Positions 35,417 to 47,084 are shown, counted from the first letter of the stretch. The stretch: DNA of 64,000 nucleotides from Ceratorhiza oryzae-sativae (GCA_030998015.1 JARWMV010000007.1:1-64000); one strand, 5' to 3'. Numbers and translations: made by a program. The notes: generated from the sequence alone by a model not told the origin.

Positions 35417-36237
35417 TTGGTTCTCTTTGGCCTGCCTTTCGAGTCACCTGAGTGCTGACTTGTCTTGACTGGCATTGGTGCATCTGGTAAGCGCCTTTGC
35501 AAGTCATTTAGAACCTCTTTCATGTCAGCAAACTTGCTGGCACATTCCATTGTGTCTTCTATTGGGTCATAGCCCTTCCATCTGATTTGGTAAAACAGCT
35601 TGCCATTCCGCCATTCATAATTTGCAATGTGGTCCACCTCATACTCCTCCTCTCCTTCTTCTGTTATGATTGGTGGTGGTTTGGCCTGCCTTCTTTGGAA
35701 GTCTTTATCTTCTGTGAATGGTGAGAGGAGATTTACATGGAATACATTGTGTACATGTATGGTTTTAGGTAGGTCCAGGTGATATGCATGGGATGAGATC
35801 TTTTCTGTGATTTCAAAAGGGCCCCCTTTTCAGTTGTCCAATTTCTTGGAGGGTCTCTTGGATGAGAGGTTTGTTAGGAGCAGCCAAACCTTGTCTCCTA
35901 CCTTGAATTCCCTCCCTTTCTTTTCCATTTGTTGGTGTAACTCCATTGAGGCTCTTGCCTCATCCCATACCTTTTCCATTTGATTACACATGTTGTCTGC
36001 AGCAGGTGCCTCAGATGGTTCTTCCCCCTCTCAGACAACCCATCTTGGGTTTTTTCCATATACTGTTTCAAATGGGGTTTGTCCTGTTGTAGCATTTATG
36101 TGGTTGTTATGGCAGAATTTGGCAATGGGTAACCATTTTACCCAATCATCTTGTCTATAATTGCAGAAGGTTCTTAAGAACCCTTCTACCCATTGATTTG
36201 TCCTTTCCGACAGTCCATCTGTTTCTGGATGGAAAGT
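35413..36237 (-). pseudogene. 3' part of element D pol: integrase C-terminus and chromodomain
   Basis: Continues exactly in frame from 44497 once the LTR-A4 insertion is removed, giving STTFHPETDGLSERTNQW with the catalytic integrase Glu. The integrase tail (KVGDKVWLLLTNLSSKRPSK) and a chromodomain (YEVDHIANYEWRNG, then YQIRWKGYDPIEDTME) follow. TGA stops at 36031 and 35830 occur where arginine fits. It ends RPKRTK at 35413, overlapping the next ORF. Confidence 0.88.
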
Positions 36238-37289
36238 TGTTATGGATCACTAACATTTTCTATTATTTTAGTCTGCTCTGCCAACCTCAAGTGATGCCTC
36301 TGTAATTAAATTGTGAAATACTTGAATTTGTATGCGCTCTGAATTGTACTATTTTCTGTTCCATTAAATAGTACAAAATTCCCGCTCTCCAACGCATATT
36401 TTATTAAGTTTTTACGATAAGATCTCAGAGAGATACAGAGGTTGCGATATTTCCTCTTATCAGAAGATATTGATTACAACATCGCAACGCCCATATCTCG
36501 GCAACTGCTTACGCTATCAAATCGATCTTGTGCTCTATCGATAGCTAATCTTCGGCGGTATCTGCTGCCCGAAGATCGTCGCGATCCACCGGATCCTCGT
36601 GCCGGAATGGCCTGAAGATCATTAGAATCTTACTGGACCATCAATCAAGATCTAATGACTCCAGTGAGTCAGGAGAGCTTCCCAAATTGATCCAGAAGCT
36701 TCTCTGACTCACTTTATGACTCACTGAGATGTAGCCTCCGTTCATTACATGTATATACTATGATAATATGATCTACAAGCCAATAGCAGGTCTCAGATGC
36801 ATCAATGCCTTTGATCCACACCCTGTCTTTACTCTTTTATCCTATACTGGGCTAGGGTGTACCCCAAGTATAGCAGTACCCTCTTTTGATGATTGCACTG
36901 GCATGCATGCACCTATTTGGCTCTGGAATGCCCTCCTCAGGGTATAAAAGGACCTCCTCTGAGGCCCTTCCAGAGCACCTCCCTCCTCTACTCAACCCTG
37001 ACTGGTTATTGGTTTCTTTTCTCTTTCTATTTCTCTTGTCTGTGTGTGATTTCTTATATAACTAGTACTGAGGAATAAAGTACCATATTAGTTATATACT
37101 GTCTGATTCATTGTATCTTATATACAGAGTTATATAAGGATACAATATTGCCTGATTGAGTGTGACATTAAGTACCAGCTATTAGAGGAAATCTAAGTAC
37201 CTGTAGCTGAGGAAGTACATGCATTAGGCAGCCCTCCATCTGTCCTATAAGCTATCGCTTAAAGTCTAGTATTAAGATTAGTATCAGTT

Positions 37290-37664
37290 TGTCACAAACT
37301 GACATGCATATACCCACTCTATAATATTTTCTCGATTTACTACATTTTATGAGACCATCTTCAAACATACTTGCCTTTTATGGTATATCTGTGTCATGTG
37401 ACTCAGGGAATGTTCCAGACCAGTAACTGAGATGTATTTCAACTCCAGTGTGAAATTCCGCAGTTTCGCAGTCGCTTCTACTGCTTCTATCTCTTATCTG
37501 TCATGACTCACTGTACAGACTTGTTTGTTATGATGTGGCTCATACCATGTATATAAACCAGGTCAAGTTTGCAGAGGACTCCTCAAGAACTTGACCTCTC
37601 GTCAAATACAAGTTCTTTCATTTTCTTACTATTTTCCTTGTTGCCTGACTTGTCGTCGTCGACA
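37290..37664 (+). repeat. 5' LTR of C1 (375 bp)
   Basis: TGTCACAAACTGACATGC...GTCGTCGTCGACA. Contains TATATAAA (37550-37557) and a predicted transcript start near 37583. Confidence 0.95.
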
Positions 37665-37681
37665 TCAGGTCAAGTTCTTGA
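37550..37681 (+). promoter_or_regulatory. TATA box, transcript start and self-primer/PBS pair of C1
   Basis: TATATAAA at 37550. TCAAGAACTTGACCT at 37583-37597, 33 bases downstream, is the exact reverse complement of AGGTCAAGTTCTTGA at 37667-37681, three bases after the LTR. No tRNA-type TGG site is present. In Tf1/sushi elements the mRNA 5' end folds onto the primer site and is cleaved to prime reverse transcription, and this arrangement matches that. Confidence 0.75.
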
Positions 37682-38029
37682 CAATCGTAAGTCTCAGTGT
37701 CGTCTGGGATACTTCTGGAACGCTGTTGGTGTCGTCTCGAGATAACTCCCTGTTGCCTTCCCCAATCCTACTCCACCTATCCACAGCCACAAGATATCGT
37801 TGCCCTATACGCACCTCTGTGAAACCTTGCATAGCCAGGTCCCTCACACATCGTAACAAGCTTTGGTTCTCTAATCTCTTTTGTCGACAAGAGGTGGGGT
37901 TGCTCATTGCCCTTAAGTAGCTGAGCAACGGAGGTCACCTTCCTATTCCAATAGACTCGGGAAAGGGTCTATTTTTCCTTTATCTTGATCTTGCTCAAGT
38001 ACGTCTCTGACGGAACGCACGGCCCTCAA

Positions 38030-38925
38030 GTGGCACAACCTTTTACAGAAGACCAGCGCTGCTGTTTGTGTGGGTGGTTTGGACACCTGTCGATCCACTG
38101 CTTCACCCTTAACTCAGTTGAAAGTATCCTTGAAGAAGCTGGGCACATCGATTTCAACTGAGTAGTAATTATCAAAGTCCGCCCCCAAAGAGTCGGACGC
38201 GCCCAACAAGCCTTTGTCACCGAGCCAGGCACCCCTGAGTGCAAAATTTGCCATCGGGCAAACGGAGCCACCTTCCCAGCGCACTGCCCTTATTGTCCTA
38301 AGAAGGACAAATTCCTTTATTACTACACCATCCCCCGCAACCAGCTATAAGCTGGAGAACCTCGGCCAACAGCTTCTTCGTCACCTGCTAAACACTATCG
38401 AAAACTTCCAAGACAGGTACCATTATTACCAGAATAAGTATGAAGAAACCCGTGAAAAACTTCATGAAGCTGAGGCCCGTTGCACATACTTAACTGAGCG
38501 TTTGTGTGAACACCAGGAGGACTACCTATCCCTCCTCCAAGACCATCTCAGACTAGAAGCTATAGTCCGAGAAACAATTGAACCCCACGAGTATGCCTTC
38601 CCCGTCTTCTCAATGCCGTCAGACCTCCCTCACCCCACCTTTCTAAGTGGCACAGGCTTGCCAATTCAGGAAGAAACACCCCTTCCAGCAGCCCAAATCA
38701 ATCCTCCCCAAGGAAGCACTCCTTTGGGATCCAACTAAACTAAAGAGGGTGGAGTGCCCATATCGTTGCCAAGACACCAAAAGTTGGGACTTGGACAATA
38801 CTTGGTTGAGATTCGCGGGAATAGGGGACTTCGAAATTTATAGACTTGTGAGGGGAACAGAAATCTTTTATTATCAAAACAATTCTCAATTCCCTGTACT
38901 TCCTTACCGTCTCCGTCACCTTTAA
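38030..38925 (+). pseudogene. ORF0 of C1: zinc-knuckle, helical and C-terminal domains upstream of gag
   Basis: Three conserved segments lie in successive +1 frames. The first (from 38030) has CCHC CLCGWFGHLSIHC and a second Cys/His cluster (CKICHRANGATF, then CPYCPKK). The second (from about 38340 to the stop at 38738) is helical, coiled-coil-like (ENFQDRYHYYQNKYEETREK, YLSLLQDHLRLEAIV). The third ends 38925 (WDPTKLKRV, then FYYQNNSQFPVLPYRLRHL). The same segments and offsets occur in C2 and C3. In C1 the ATG reads GTG and a TGA interrupts the first segment. A nucleic-acid-binding accessory protein is plausible; function unknown. Confidence 0.6.
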
Positions 38926-38949
38926 AAATCTACTCAAGTCCTTTCTGAA

Positions 38950-40341
38950 ATGGCATCACCAACCCCTGCCCCTGCTTGGGCAAATATGTCTGATGGAGAT
39001 AAGGTCATCTATATGCTTCAATCAATGGACGAACTGCAAGAGCAAACCAATAATCTCCAAAACAATATTGGGGACGTCGAACACAATAATAAGACCTACA
39101 CAGACTCACTCGAGGCCAAACTTACCATGAATCAGACAAAAATAGATGCGGATGTGGCTGGATTAGCCACCAATGTCAACAATCTAGTGGGAATGTTAGC
39201 CATTCTCCAAACCACTATCACACGCATTGAAGCGCAAATCAACACCTCCACAAGTGGCTCAGGTACTGCTCAAGTACTAGCTCCCTCCAGTACAGCCCAA
39301 CCACAACCAACAGCACCTACTCCCTCTGGAGGGTCGACTGCAAAGGTTAAGATGGCTGCCCCTCAAAAGTTTGATGGCACAAAACGGGAAGACGCCATCT
39401 CATTCAGAATTGCATGTGCCCGATACATCAATACAAACATGAGTGGGCATTCGGCCAATCAAGTGGTTGCCTTCATCACCTCTTATCTTGAAGGGTCAGC
39501 AGCTGAATGGGTTAATTCGTATGAAGAATTCAAAATTTTAAACCCTGGGACTGCGATCCCCTGGCTTCACAATGCCAACCTGTTCTGGCAAGAATTTACT
39601 ACCCGTTATGGGGACCTGAACCGCACCGAAAATAACCGCAACAAGTGGCGGAAACTGAAACAATCCAAGACGGTTCAGGATTACCTTACCCTATTCAACC
39701 TATACTCAACTGGGCTCAACTACAATGATGCAGCTATGCGTGATCAATTCTACGATGGTTTGTCATCTGATGTAACAGACAGCATGGTAGCCCAAAATTA
39801 CAATCCCCACACAAAGACATTTGCCCAGCTCACACAGCGGGCCCTGGAAATTGACTGCCACCTCATTTCTTTCGGTAGCAAGAGGACATCTCATGGGGGT
39901 AACAAGTCCAGCAGCAACAATACTTCAACCAGCAGGCCCACGAATAACCCCCAAGGCGCTCCCCAAAAGGAGAAATTCAAGAATGGGGAACGAGTATACA
40001 AGATTAAAGATGGAAGGGCTGTAAAAGGTCAAATTGTAGCCATTGGGCCCAATGCAAAGGGCTTCACGGTTCCAACCATCTGCTATGATGGCAGTAATGC
40101 CAACATACAAGAATCCTTCAAAGACATAAAGAAGGATAACCATCCGCCAGTGGCCCCCAAGGCAAAGGATCCAGATGCAATGGATCTGGATAGCACAGGA
40201 AAAGGGAAGGGTACAAACACCTGCTACAACTGTGGAGGCCGCGGCCACATTGCCGCCAAATGCCCTTCAGCCAAGATGTCAGGATACAAGGCAGCGGTTG
40301 AGGATGTAGAAACAACCGACGACGAGTCGGTAAAAGAATGA
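38950..40341 (+). CDS. gag: Gag of element C1, intact (463 aa)
   Basis: Opens MASPTPAPAWANMSDGDKVI. Residues ~25-105 form a helical coiled-coil region, ~110-130 a Pro/Ser/Thr linker, and ~135-310 a capsid-type retrotransposon Gag domain (FDGTKREDAISFRIACARYI, then LFWQEFTTRYGDLNRTENNR). A module with GERVYKIKDGRAVKGQIVAI follows. The CCHC zinc knuckle CYNCGGRGHIAAKC is at 425-438, with an acidic tail. No stops. Its TGA overlaps the pol ATG (ATGA at 40338-40341), so pol is probably translated by stop-restart. Gag assembles the particle and binds element RNA. Confidence 0.93.
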   Translation: MASPTPAPAWANMSDGDKVIYMLQSMDELQEQTNNLQNNIGDVEHNNKTYTDSLEAKLTMNQTKIDADVAGLATNVNNLVGMLAILQTTITRIEAQINTSTSGSGTAQVLAPSSTAQPQPTAPTPSGGSTAKVKMAAPQKFDGTKREDAISFRIACARYINTNMSGHSANQVVAFITSYLEGSAAEWVNSYEEFKILNPGTAIPWLHNANLFWQEFTTRYGDLNRTENNRNKWRKLKQSKTVQDYLTLFNLYSTGLNYNDAAMRDQFYDGLSSDVTDSMVAQNYNPHTKTFAQLTQRALEIDCHLISFGSKRTSHGGNKSSSNNTSTSRPTNNPQGAPQKEKFKNGERVYKIKDGRAVKGQIVAIGPNAKGFTVPTICYDGSNANIQESFKDIKKDNHPPVAPKAKDPDAMDLDSTGKGKGTNTCYNCGGRGHIAAKCPSAKMSGYKAAVEDVETTDDESVKE

Positions 40342-43300
40342 GCTCAAACCATGCCAGGGGGGCGGTCTTGGGCGCTATGTTACAAAATGCGCATAATGAA
40401 AATAAAAATATGGAAATGGAATGTATGTCGTTAGGAAACCAATCACAACTACAGTTTTTCTTTCATGCATTCCCTCTGCACATAACCCCTGAACACAAGT
40501 CTGCATATAACATGAAAAAATTCAACGGATGGGCCATGATTGACTCAGGGGCCACATCAGTATTTATACATGAAGATTTGGTTAAACAATACTGTATTCC
40601 TACCGTCACCCTAAAAACACCCAAGAAACTGAGGGTAATCAATGGAAGGGAGATAGACTCTGGGTCTGTGACCCATTACTGCACCTTTGAAGTGTGCATT
40701 CAAGAGCACCGAGAGATCCTCAGTGCCTATGTTGTGAACATCAGCAAAAATGATTTAGTCCTGGGCATGTCATGGCTCAAATTCCATAACCCTGACATTG
40801 ATTGGGATGAAAAAGACATGAAGTTCAACTTGCCAATATGCCTGAAGCATTGCATCACAAAACCCTTGCACATGCGTGCAAATGAACCTAAGGAGCTTCA
40901 GCTGGACTCCCTAGGCTCCCTCCCAACAAAATATAAAGAATTCCAGAAAATATTTGCTGAAGAAGACGACGTCCAACCATTACCACCCCATAGAAAGTGG
41001 GATATGGAAATAGATTTAAAACCAGATGCCAAGCCAAGGCATGGTCCCATATATAGCATGGGTGTCAAGGAAGATGCAGAATTGCACAAAACCTTGGATC
41101 GCCAACTGAAAGCAGGGCATATCAGACCCTCAAGGTCACCAATGGCATCCCCAGTCATATTTGTCAAAAAGAAGAATGGGAAGTTGCACATGTGCATCGA
41201 CTACCAACAACTAAACGAAATGACAGTCTCTAATGTGTATCCACTCCCACGCATCAATGATATAGTGGAGACTCTGTGTGGGGCAAAGATATTCACCAAG
41301 TTTGATCTAAAGTGGGGCTTCAACCTCATACGAATTCGGGAAGGGGACGAATGGAAAGCAGCTTTTAAGACCAAATATGGGCTGTACGAGCCCTTAGTCA
41401 TGCAATTTGGTCAAAAGAACACACCAGGAACCTTCATGGCCATGATCCAGGAAGAGTTCCAAGACATTGAGGGCATCTATGTTGTAATCTATATGGACGA
41501 CATACTAGTATTTTCCAAAAACCAAGAAGAACATGATGAACATGTCAAGGAAGTCTTACATCGCCTCCAAAAGGCTGGCCTATATCGTGCCCTGGAGAAG
41601 TGTGTTTTCGATGTCACCGAAGTTGATTACCTGGGAATAGTGGTGACTCCCCAGGGAATTAAAGTAGACCCAGCCAAGGTCGAAAAAGCTGTTGAATGGC
41701 CAACCCCTACCAACCCAACCGAAGTCCTGGAAGGGTTAGGGTTTGCAAATTGGTTGAGGCACTTCATAAAAGATTTTTCGAAAATTACAAGATGTCTTTA
41801 TGAGCTGGTCAAGAAGGATGTAAAATGGGAATGGACAGAAGAAAGGGATCAGGCATGGAACCTGCTGAAGCAGAAATTAAAAGAAGCCCCCCTCCTAATT
41901 CAGCCAGAACCCAACAAACCATTCATTTTGGAAACGGACACCTCAGGCTATGCCACAGGCGCTGTATTATTGCAATATGGAGAGGACGGAATGCTCCACC
42001 TGATCTCCTATTACTCCAAGGCAATGGTCCCAGCAGAAAGGAATTATGATATCTACAACAAAGAAATGCTGGCAATTATAAAGGCTCTCAAACACTGGTG
42101 TCACTTGCTAGAAGGGGCTGAACACCCGGTAAACATTGTTTGTGACCACAAGAATCTGGAGTATTGGAAGACGAATCGGCCACTGAACGGCGGAGTCACA
42201 CAGTGGCATGAGTTCTTATCCAGGTTCAAATTCAAGATTCTATATATTGAAGGGGTGAAGAATGGCCAGGCAGACATACTCTCTAGGCTGTCAAGGCACA
42301 TCCCTAAAGAGGGGGGTGAGAGCCAAGCTCTGCTTGCGCAAAACCAATTTTTGGAGCTAAAATCACTATGCCTGCAAGCAATCACGCCAGACAATGACCT
42401 GGAACAACTCATTAGGGATGCTATCCCAGGGGACGAGCACCTGTCAAAAGTGCTAAAAGTCCTAGACGACAATGAAAAGGTCAAAAACTGGGAATGGGAT
42501 GAAGGACTTTTACGATACAAGGGCTGAATCTATGTCCCAAATAACAAAGAACTTCGCAAACTGATCATTGAAAGCCGTCACGACAACCCAGCTGCAGGAC
42601 ACCCAGGACAATTCAGAACATACGAATTGTTAAACCGCAAATATACATGGTCATCAATGAAAAAATCAGTCAACGAATATGTCACACATTGCGAATCATG
42701 TATTAGGAATAAGCACAGCAACCAGGTCCCCCCAGGGCTCCTAAACCCAATACCAGCACCAGAAAAACCTTGGGAGGAAATTACTTATGATCTGATCACC
42801 GGGCTACCCCTGTCAGAGGGGTTTGACGCCATATTTACAGTTGTCGACTGCCTGACAAAAATGGTCCACTTTATTCCATGTCAATCGGAAGCCAGTGCTA
42901 TGGATTGCGCCAACTTGTTCCTAACATATGTATGGAAACTTCATGGGCTACCATGGAAAACAATCTCAGACCATGGCCCCAACTTTGCATCCAAATTCTT
43001 AAGGCACTTATACAAACGACTGGATATAAAACCCTCCTACTCCACAGCATACCACCCTCAGACAGATGGCCAGTCCGAACAGGCCAACCAAGTAGTGGAA
43101 GGGTACATCAGACACTATGTATCAGACAGACAAGACGACTGGGTCTTGCTCCTACCATTGGCTGAATTTGCCTACAATAATGGTGTCAACGCCTCAACTG
43201 GCAAATCACCATTCTTCGCAAACTACGGCTTCCACCCAAGGCTAGCAGTTGGGGACAGGGAGGAACCAGAACTCCCTTTAGCGGACAACCATGCAGAATG

Positions 43301-43868
43301 GCTCCAAAAAGGCCATGATGAACTTAAGGCAGCTCTGGAAATAGCAAACCAGAGGATCAAGGAATACTACGACCAGAAGCATCGGACTCCTGAAGCTATT
43401 AAGGTTGGAGACAAAGTCTGGCTTGATACCAAAAACATACGGACACAGCAGGCCTCCAGGAAACTGGCCCACAAAAGAGTTGGACCATTCAGGGTGGTAG
43501 CACAACATGGCACACATGCCTACAAACTGGACCTACTGATAACCATGAAAATACACCCAGTGTTTCATGTCTCACTCCTCACCAGATATAAAGACGACCC
43601 CTATGGCTGTCAGGTTCCCCCACCACCACCTGTGGTAACTCCTGAAGGGGAGGAAGAATTTGAAGTGGAACAGATCATAAAGTCACAATACAACAAAAGA
43701 TCTAACGTCTTCAAATACTATGTCAAGTGGCTCGGCTATGATGAGCGACAATGGTTAACCTATGATGACCTGGTGAACGCACCAGAACTCACTGCCGACT
43801 ACATCAAGTCGCACCCAAAGGCACCCCAGGACCCCCGTGCCTTGAAGGGGGGAAGTGTCACAAACTGA
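40338..43868 (+). pseudogene. pol: Pol of element C1 (PR-RT-RNase H-IN-chromodomain), one stop codon
   Basis: 1176 residues with a single TGA at 42525-42527 (RYKG*IYVPNN, likely a former CGA). Protease has DSGATS at residue 69. RT has FVKKKNGKLHMCIDYQQLN and YMDD near 385. RNase H (FILETDTSGYATGAV near 530, NIVCDHKNLEYW) follows. The integrase zinc finger is HDNPAAGHPGQ, then HCESCIRNKH. The core has ITYDLITGLP, ISDHGPNFASKF and GQSEQANQ, the three acidic residues. The chromodomain (EEFEVEQIIKSQYNK, then YYVKWLGYDERQWLT) is at ~1108-1160. The frame runs 13 bases into the 3' LTR across the polypurine tract GAAGGGGGGAAG. Confidence 0.93.
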
Positions 43869-44230
43869 CACACATATACCCACTCTATAATATTTTCTCG
43901 ATTTACTACATTTTATGAGACCATCTTCAAACATACTTGCCTTTTATGGTATATCTGTGTCATGTGACTCAGGGAACGTTCCAGACTGGTAACCGAGATG
44001 TATTTCAACTCCAGTGTGAAATTCCACAGTTCCGCAGTCGCTTCTACTGCTTCTATCTCTTATCTGTCATGACTCACTGTACGGACTTGTTTGTTATGAT
44101 GTGGCTCATACCATGTATATAAACCAGGTCAAGTTTGCAGAGGACTCCTCAAGACCTTGACCTCTTGTTGAATACAAGTTCTTTCATTTTCTTACTATTT
44201 TCCTTGTTGCCTGACTTGTCGTCGTCGACA
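43856..44230 (+). repeat. 3' LTR of C1 (375 bp)
   Basis: Same ends and length as the 5' LTR. Notable differences are AACGTTCC versus AATGTTCC and TACGGAC versus TACAGAC (CG sites), and one change in the self-primer copy (CAAGACCTTG). Confidence 0.95.
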
Positions 44231-44496
44231 CAGTTAGTCCAAGCGACTAGGGCTGAACTACATTTAAGATATCTAAGGGAACCTGACCATAGTAGTCTTG
44301 CTCTTTATACCTATAAATTAGTCAGTTTACACTGTGAAAGATTAAGACTACCTTGAGTGTTACTTGATCGCATTGCAACTACTTTGAGCCTTCTTACTCT
44401 AGTCTAAGAAGTATTGAGTACAATTAGTGTATACTAACATATCTACATTTGCTTAAGCTCTAGATATTCAAGTATACCCTGACCCGTAACAAAAGT

Positions 44497-47067
44497 GGTG
44501 GAGAATCTGGGCTTTATCCCAATTCCCTTGTATAGGGCTTTTAGGAATTGGCTGTTAAAGGTTGGCCCTCAGTCTGAGACAGTGGTTTCTGGGGTCCCGT
44601 GATGTCTCCATACCTCCCTTATGAATATTTCTGCCAGTTCTTCTGCATTGGTGCTCTCCAGACATGGTACAAAATGGGCCTGCTGGGAGAAGCGATCTAC
44701 AACTGTCAAGATGCTGTTGTACCCCTTTGAGACAGGTAATTTGATGATGAAATCATATGCGACATCTGCCCATGGTTTCCATGGGATTGGTAAGGACTTC
44801 AGGGGAGTGCCTTGTTTGTGTCCTTTGCTTCTTTGACATGTTTCACAAGATTCCACATATTGGTTTACTTGGGCCTTCATTCCTGGCCAATAGTAATCCC
44901 TTGATAGTAATTCTAGTGTTTGGGCTTGTCCCCAGTGACCTGCCACAGGGGCATCATGGCACTCCTCAAGGAGACTCAACCTCAAGTCCTTATCATCTGG
45001 GATGTAGAGCCTATTGTCATACCTTAATAGGCCCTCCTTCATTTTGTACTGTCTAAATTCCTTCTGTACTGAGGGTGGTAGTTGTTCTTTATTTGCCATG
45101 CTCAGCCTTAAGGATCTGATAGATTCATCTTCTTCCTGAGCTTCTTTAAGCTCTTCCCAGAAATTCCCCTGTACTTCTGCCTTGAAACCTATGAACCTTT
45201 CTTCTGGAATCATGATCTGTGGTTCCATAGGGGTATCTCCATGGTTGCTCCTTCTGGAAAGGGCATCTGGCTTCTGTGAGAGTTTCCCTGGTCTATACAC
45301 AATCTGAAAATTGAAGGGTGCCAGAGTGAGATACCATCTGGTGTGCCTTCTATTCCACATCTGGGCATTTTGCCAGTACTGGAGGTTCCTATGGTTGGTG
45401 TATATCACAATAGGTTCCTCTGTCCCTTCTAGGTATAACCTCCAGTGCTCTAAGGACCTAACAATTGCAAGCAACTCCTTGTTGTAGGTGTCATAATTTT
45501 TCTCTGGTGGGGTGAAGCTCTTCAATAGGAAGGCAATTGGATGCAATCAGTTGTCATCACCCTTTTGGCTTAGTACCACCCCCATGGCCACTCCTGAGGC
45601 GTCTGTTTCCAGTATGTATGGCTTGTTTGGGTTTGGGTGGATTAGGACTGGTTCTCTTGCTACTGCTTCTTTGATAGCTTCAAATGCTTCCTGTTGTTTT
45701 CTTTCCCACAGGAATTTGACATCTTTTTGAGTGAGATCTGTGAGGGGTTTGGCTAAGGTACTAAACTTCTCTATCCACCTTCTATAGAACCCCATGAAGC
45801 CTAGGAATGCTTGGACTTCTTTTACTGTGTTAGGTTCTGGCCATTCTAGAACTGCCTTTACCTTTTCCTTTTCCATTGATATCCCTTCTGGGGATATGAC
45901 AATTCTGATGAAGCTTACCTCCTTCACAAAGAACTGACACTTGTGTGGTTTGAGGAAGAGGTGGTTTTCCCTCATTCTTCTTAACACTTCCCTGACATGT
46001 TGTACATGTTCTTTCCTGTTTCTGGAAAACACTAGTACATCGTCCATGTAGATTACCACATAATCATCTATTATGTCACAGAACTTTTCCATCATGAACC
46101 TTGTAAAGGTTCTTGGTCCTTCCTTTACTCTGAATGGCATGACCAAGCATTCAAACTGGCCTTCTCCTGTCCTGAAAGCTGTTTTCCATTTGTCTCCCTC
46201 TTTTACCCTGATGTTGTTGAACCCCCATCAAACATCCATTTTTGAATAGATGGTTGCGTCCTTCAGTCTCTCAATCAATTCTATTTGGATTGGAAGTGGA
46301 AACCTGTCTGGCTTGGTGATGTCATTCATCTTACAGTAGTCGACTACCAACCTAAGCCCTCCATCTGCTTTGTTCACATAGAAACAGGGTGCAGCTACAA
46401 CTGACTGGCTGGGCCTTATTTTCCTGTTTCTTAGTTCCTCCTCTAGGTACTCCCTGAGCGCCTTTGTTTCTGCTGGCAACATACTGTACCTCTTTGCAGG
46501 CTTTGGCAGCTCCACTCCCTTGATCAGGTCCATTTTGAAGTCCAGGTTACCTCGGTGGGGTGGAAGTTCTCGGAAACCTTCTTCCCCAAATAGGTCTTCA
46601 AAATCCCTAAATTCTTCTGGGATTTGTAGGCTTTCACTTGCTGCCCTTGCCTTGATTTCGTCTTGGTATGAGATGGTAAGGTCTTTCCAATCTATGATAG
46701 GTTCTGCTTCTTCAAGCCATTCTTTCCCTAGGACTATGTCTGTGTCGCCTAGGGTCATCACATAAAGGGAGCATTTCAGTGTCTTCCCTTCCACTTCAAT
46801 ATTTAGTTCTGCCCTTTCTTCTATGGCATCCTTGATTTCATTTCCATCAATGGCCACAATTGATTTCTTGTGTTTCAGGGGAGTGGTTGGAATCCCCTTT
46901 TCCCTTGAATAGGCCTTATCAATGAAGTTGGTTGAAGATCCTGAGTCAATCAGTGTCTTTGCTGGTTCCATGATTCCCTCTACTGTAGTGTATATTATTG
47001 ATTGATTACTAGACTTCTTGAGGTAACATACATCTGTGGTAGGGGTTATATCAGGGTCCTCCAACAT
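44497..47067 (-). pseudogene. 5' part of element D pol: PR, RT, RNase H, integrase core
   Basis: Starts MLEDPDITPTTDV, 17 bases after the gag stop. Protease is TLIDSGSSTNFID; RT has CFYVNKADGGLRLVVDYCK and YVVIYMDDVLVF. RNase H is YILETDASGVAMGVVLSQ, NKELLAIVRSLEHW and IYTNHRNLQYW. Integrase has a zinc finger (CHDAPVAGHWGQ, then CETCQRSKGH) and core (DVAYDFIIKLPVSKGYNSIL). In-frame TGA stops at 46228, 45547 and 44569 fall where the family has Arg (e.g. SD*GPTF for SDRGP). No indels across 1132 codons including the part at 35413-36237. This is a different chromovirus lineage from B and C. Confidence 0.9.
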
Positions 47068-47084
47068 GGAAGTGGTAGGACCAA

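Larger units (their letters stand above)
37290..44230 (+). mobile_element. Element C1: nearly intact family-C Ty3/Gypsy chromovirus (6941 bp)
   Basis: Two 375-bp LTRs flanked by CAGTT duplications (37285-37289 and 44231-44235), inside LTR-A4. It contains a self-priming site, an upstream ORF0, intact gag, and pol with one stop. The two LTRs differ at about 13 sites by eye, nearly all transitions, several at CG. The youngest full element in the window and the reference for C2 and C3. Confidence 0.95.
36238..44491 (+). repeat. Solo LTR of family A (copy A4), split by element C1
   Basis: LTR pieces 36238-37289 and 44236-44491 total 1308 bp, equal to A1. Perfect AAAGT target duplications lie at 36233-36237 and 44492-44496, within pol of element D. 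TATAAAAG (36943-36950) and AATAAA (37074-37079) define the orientation. It is relatively CG-rich, hence among the younger A copies. Confidence 0.93.
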
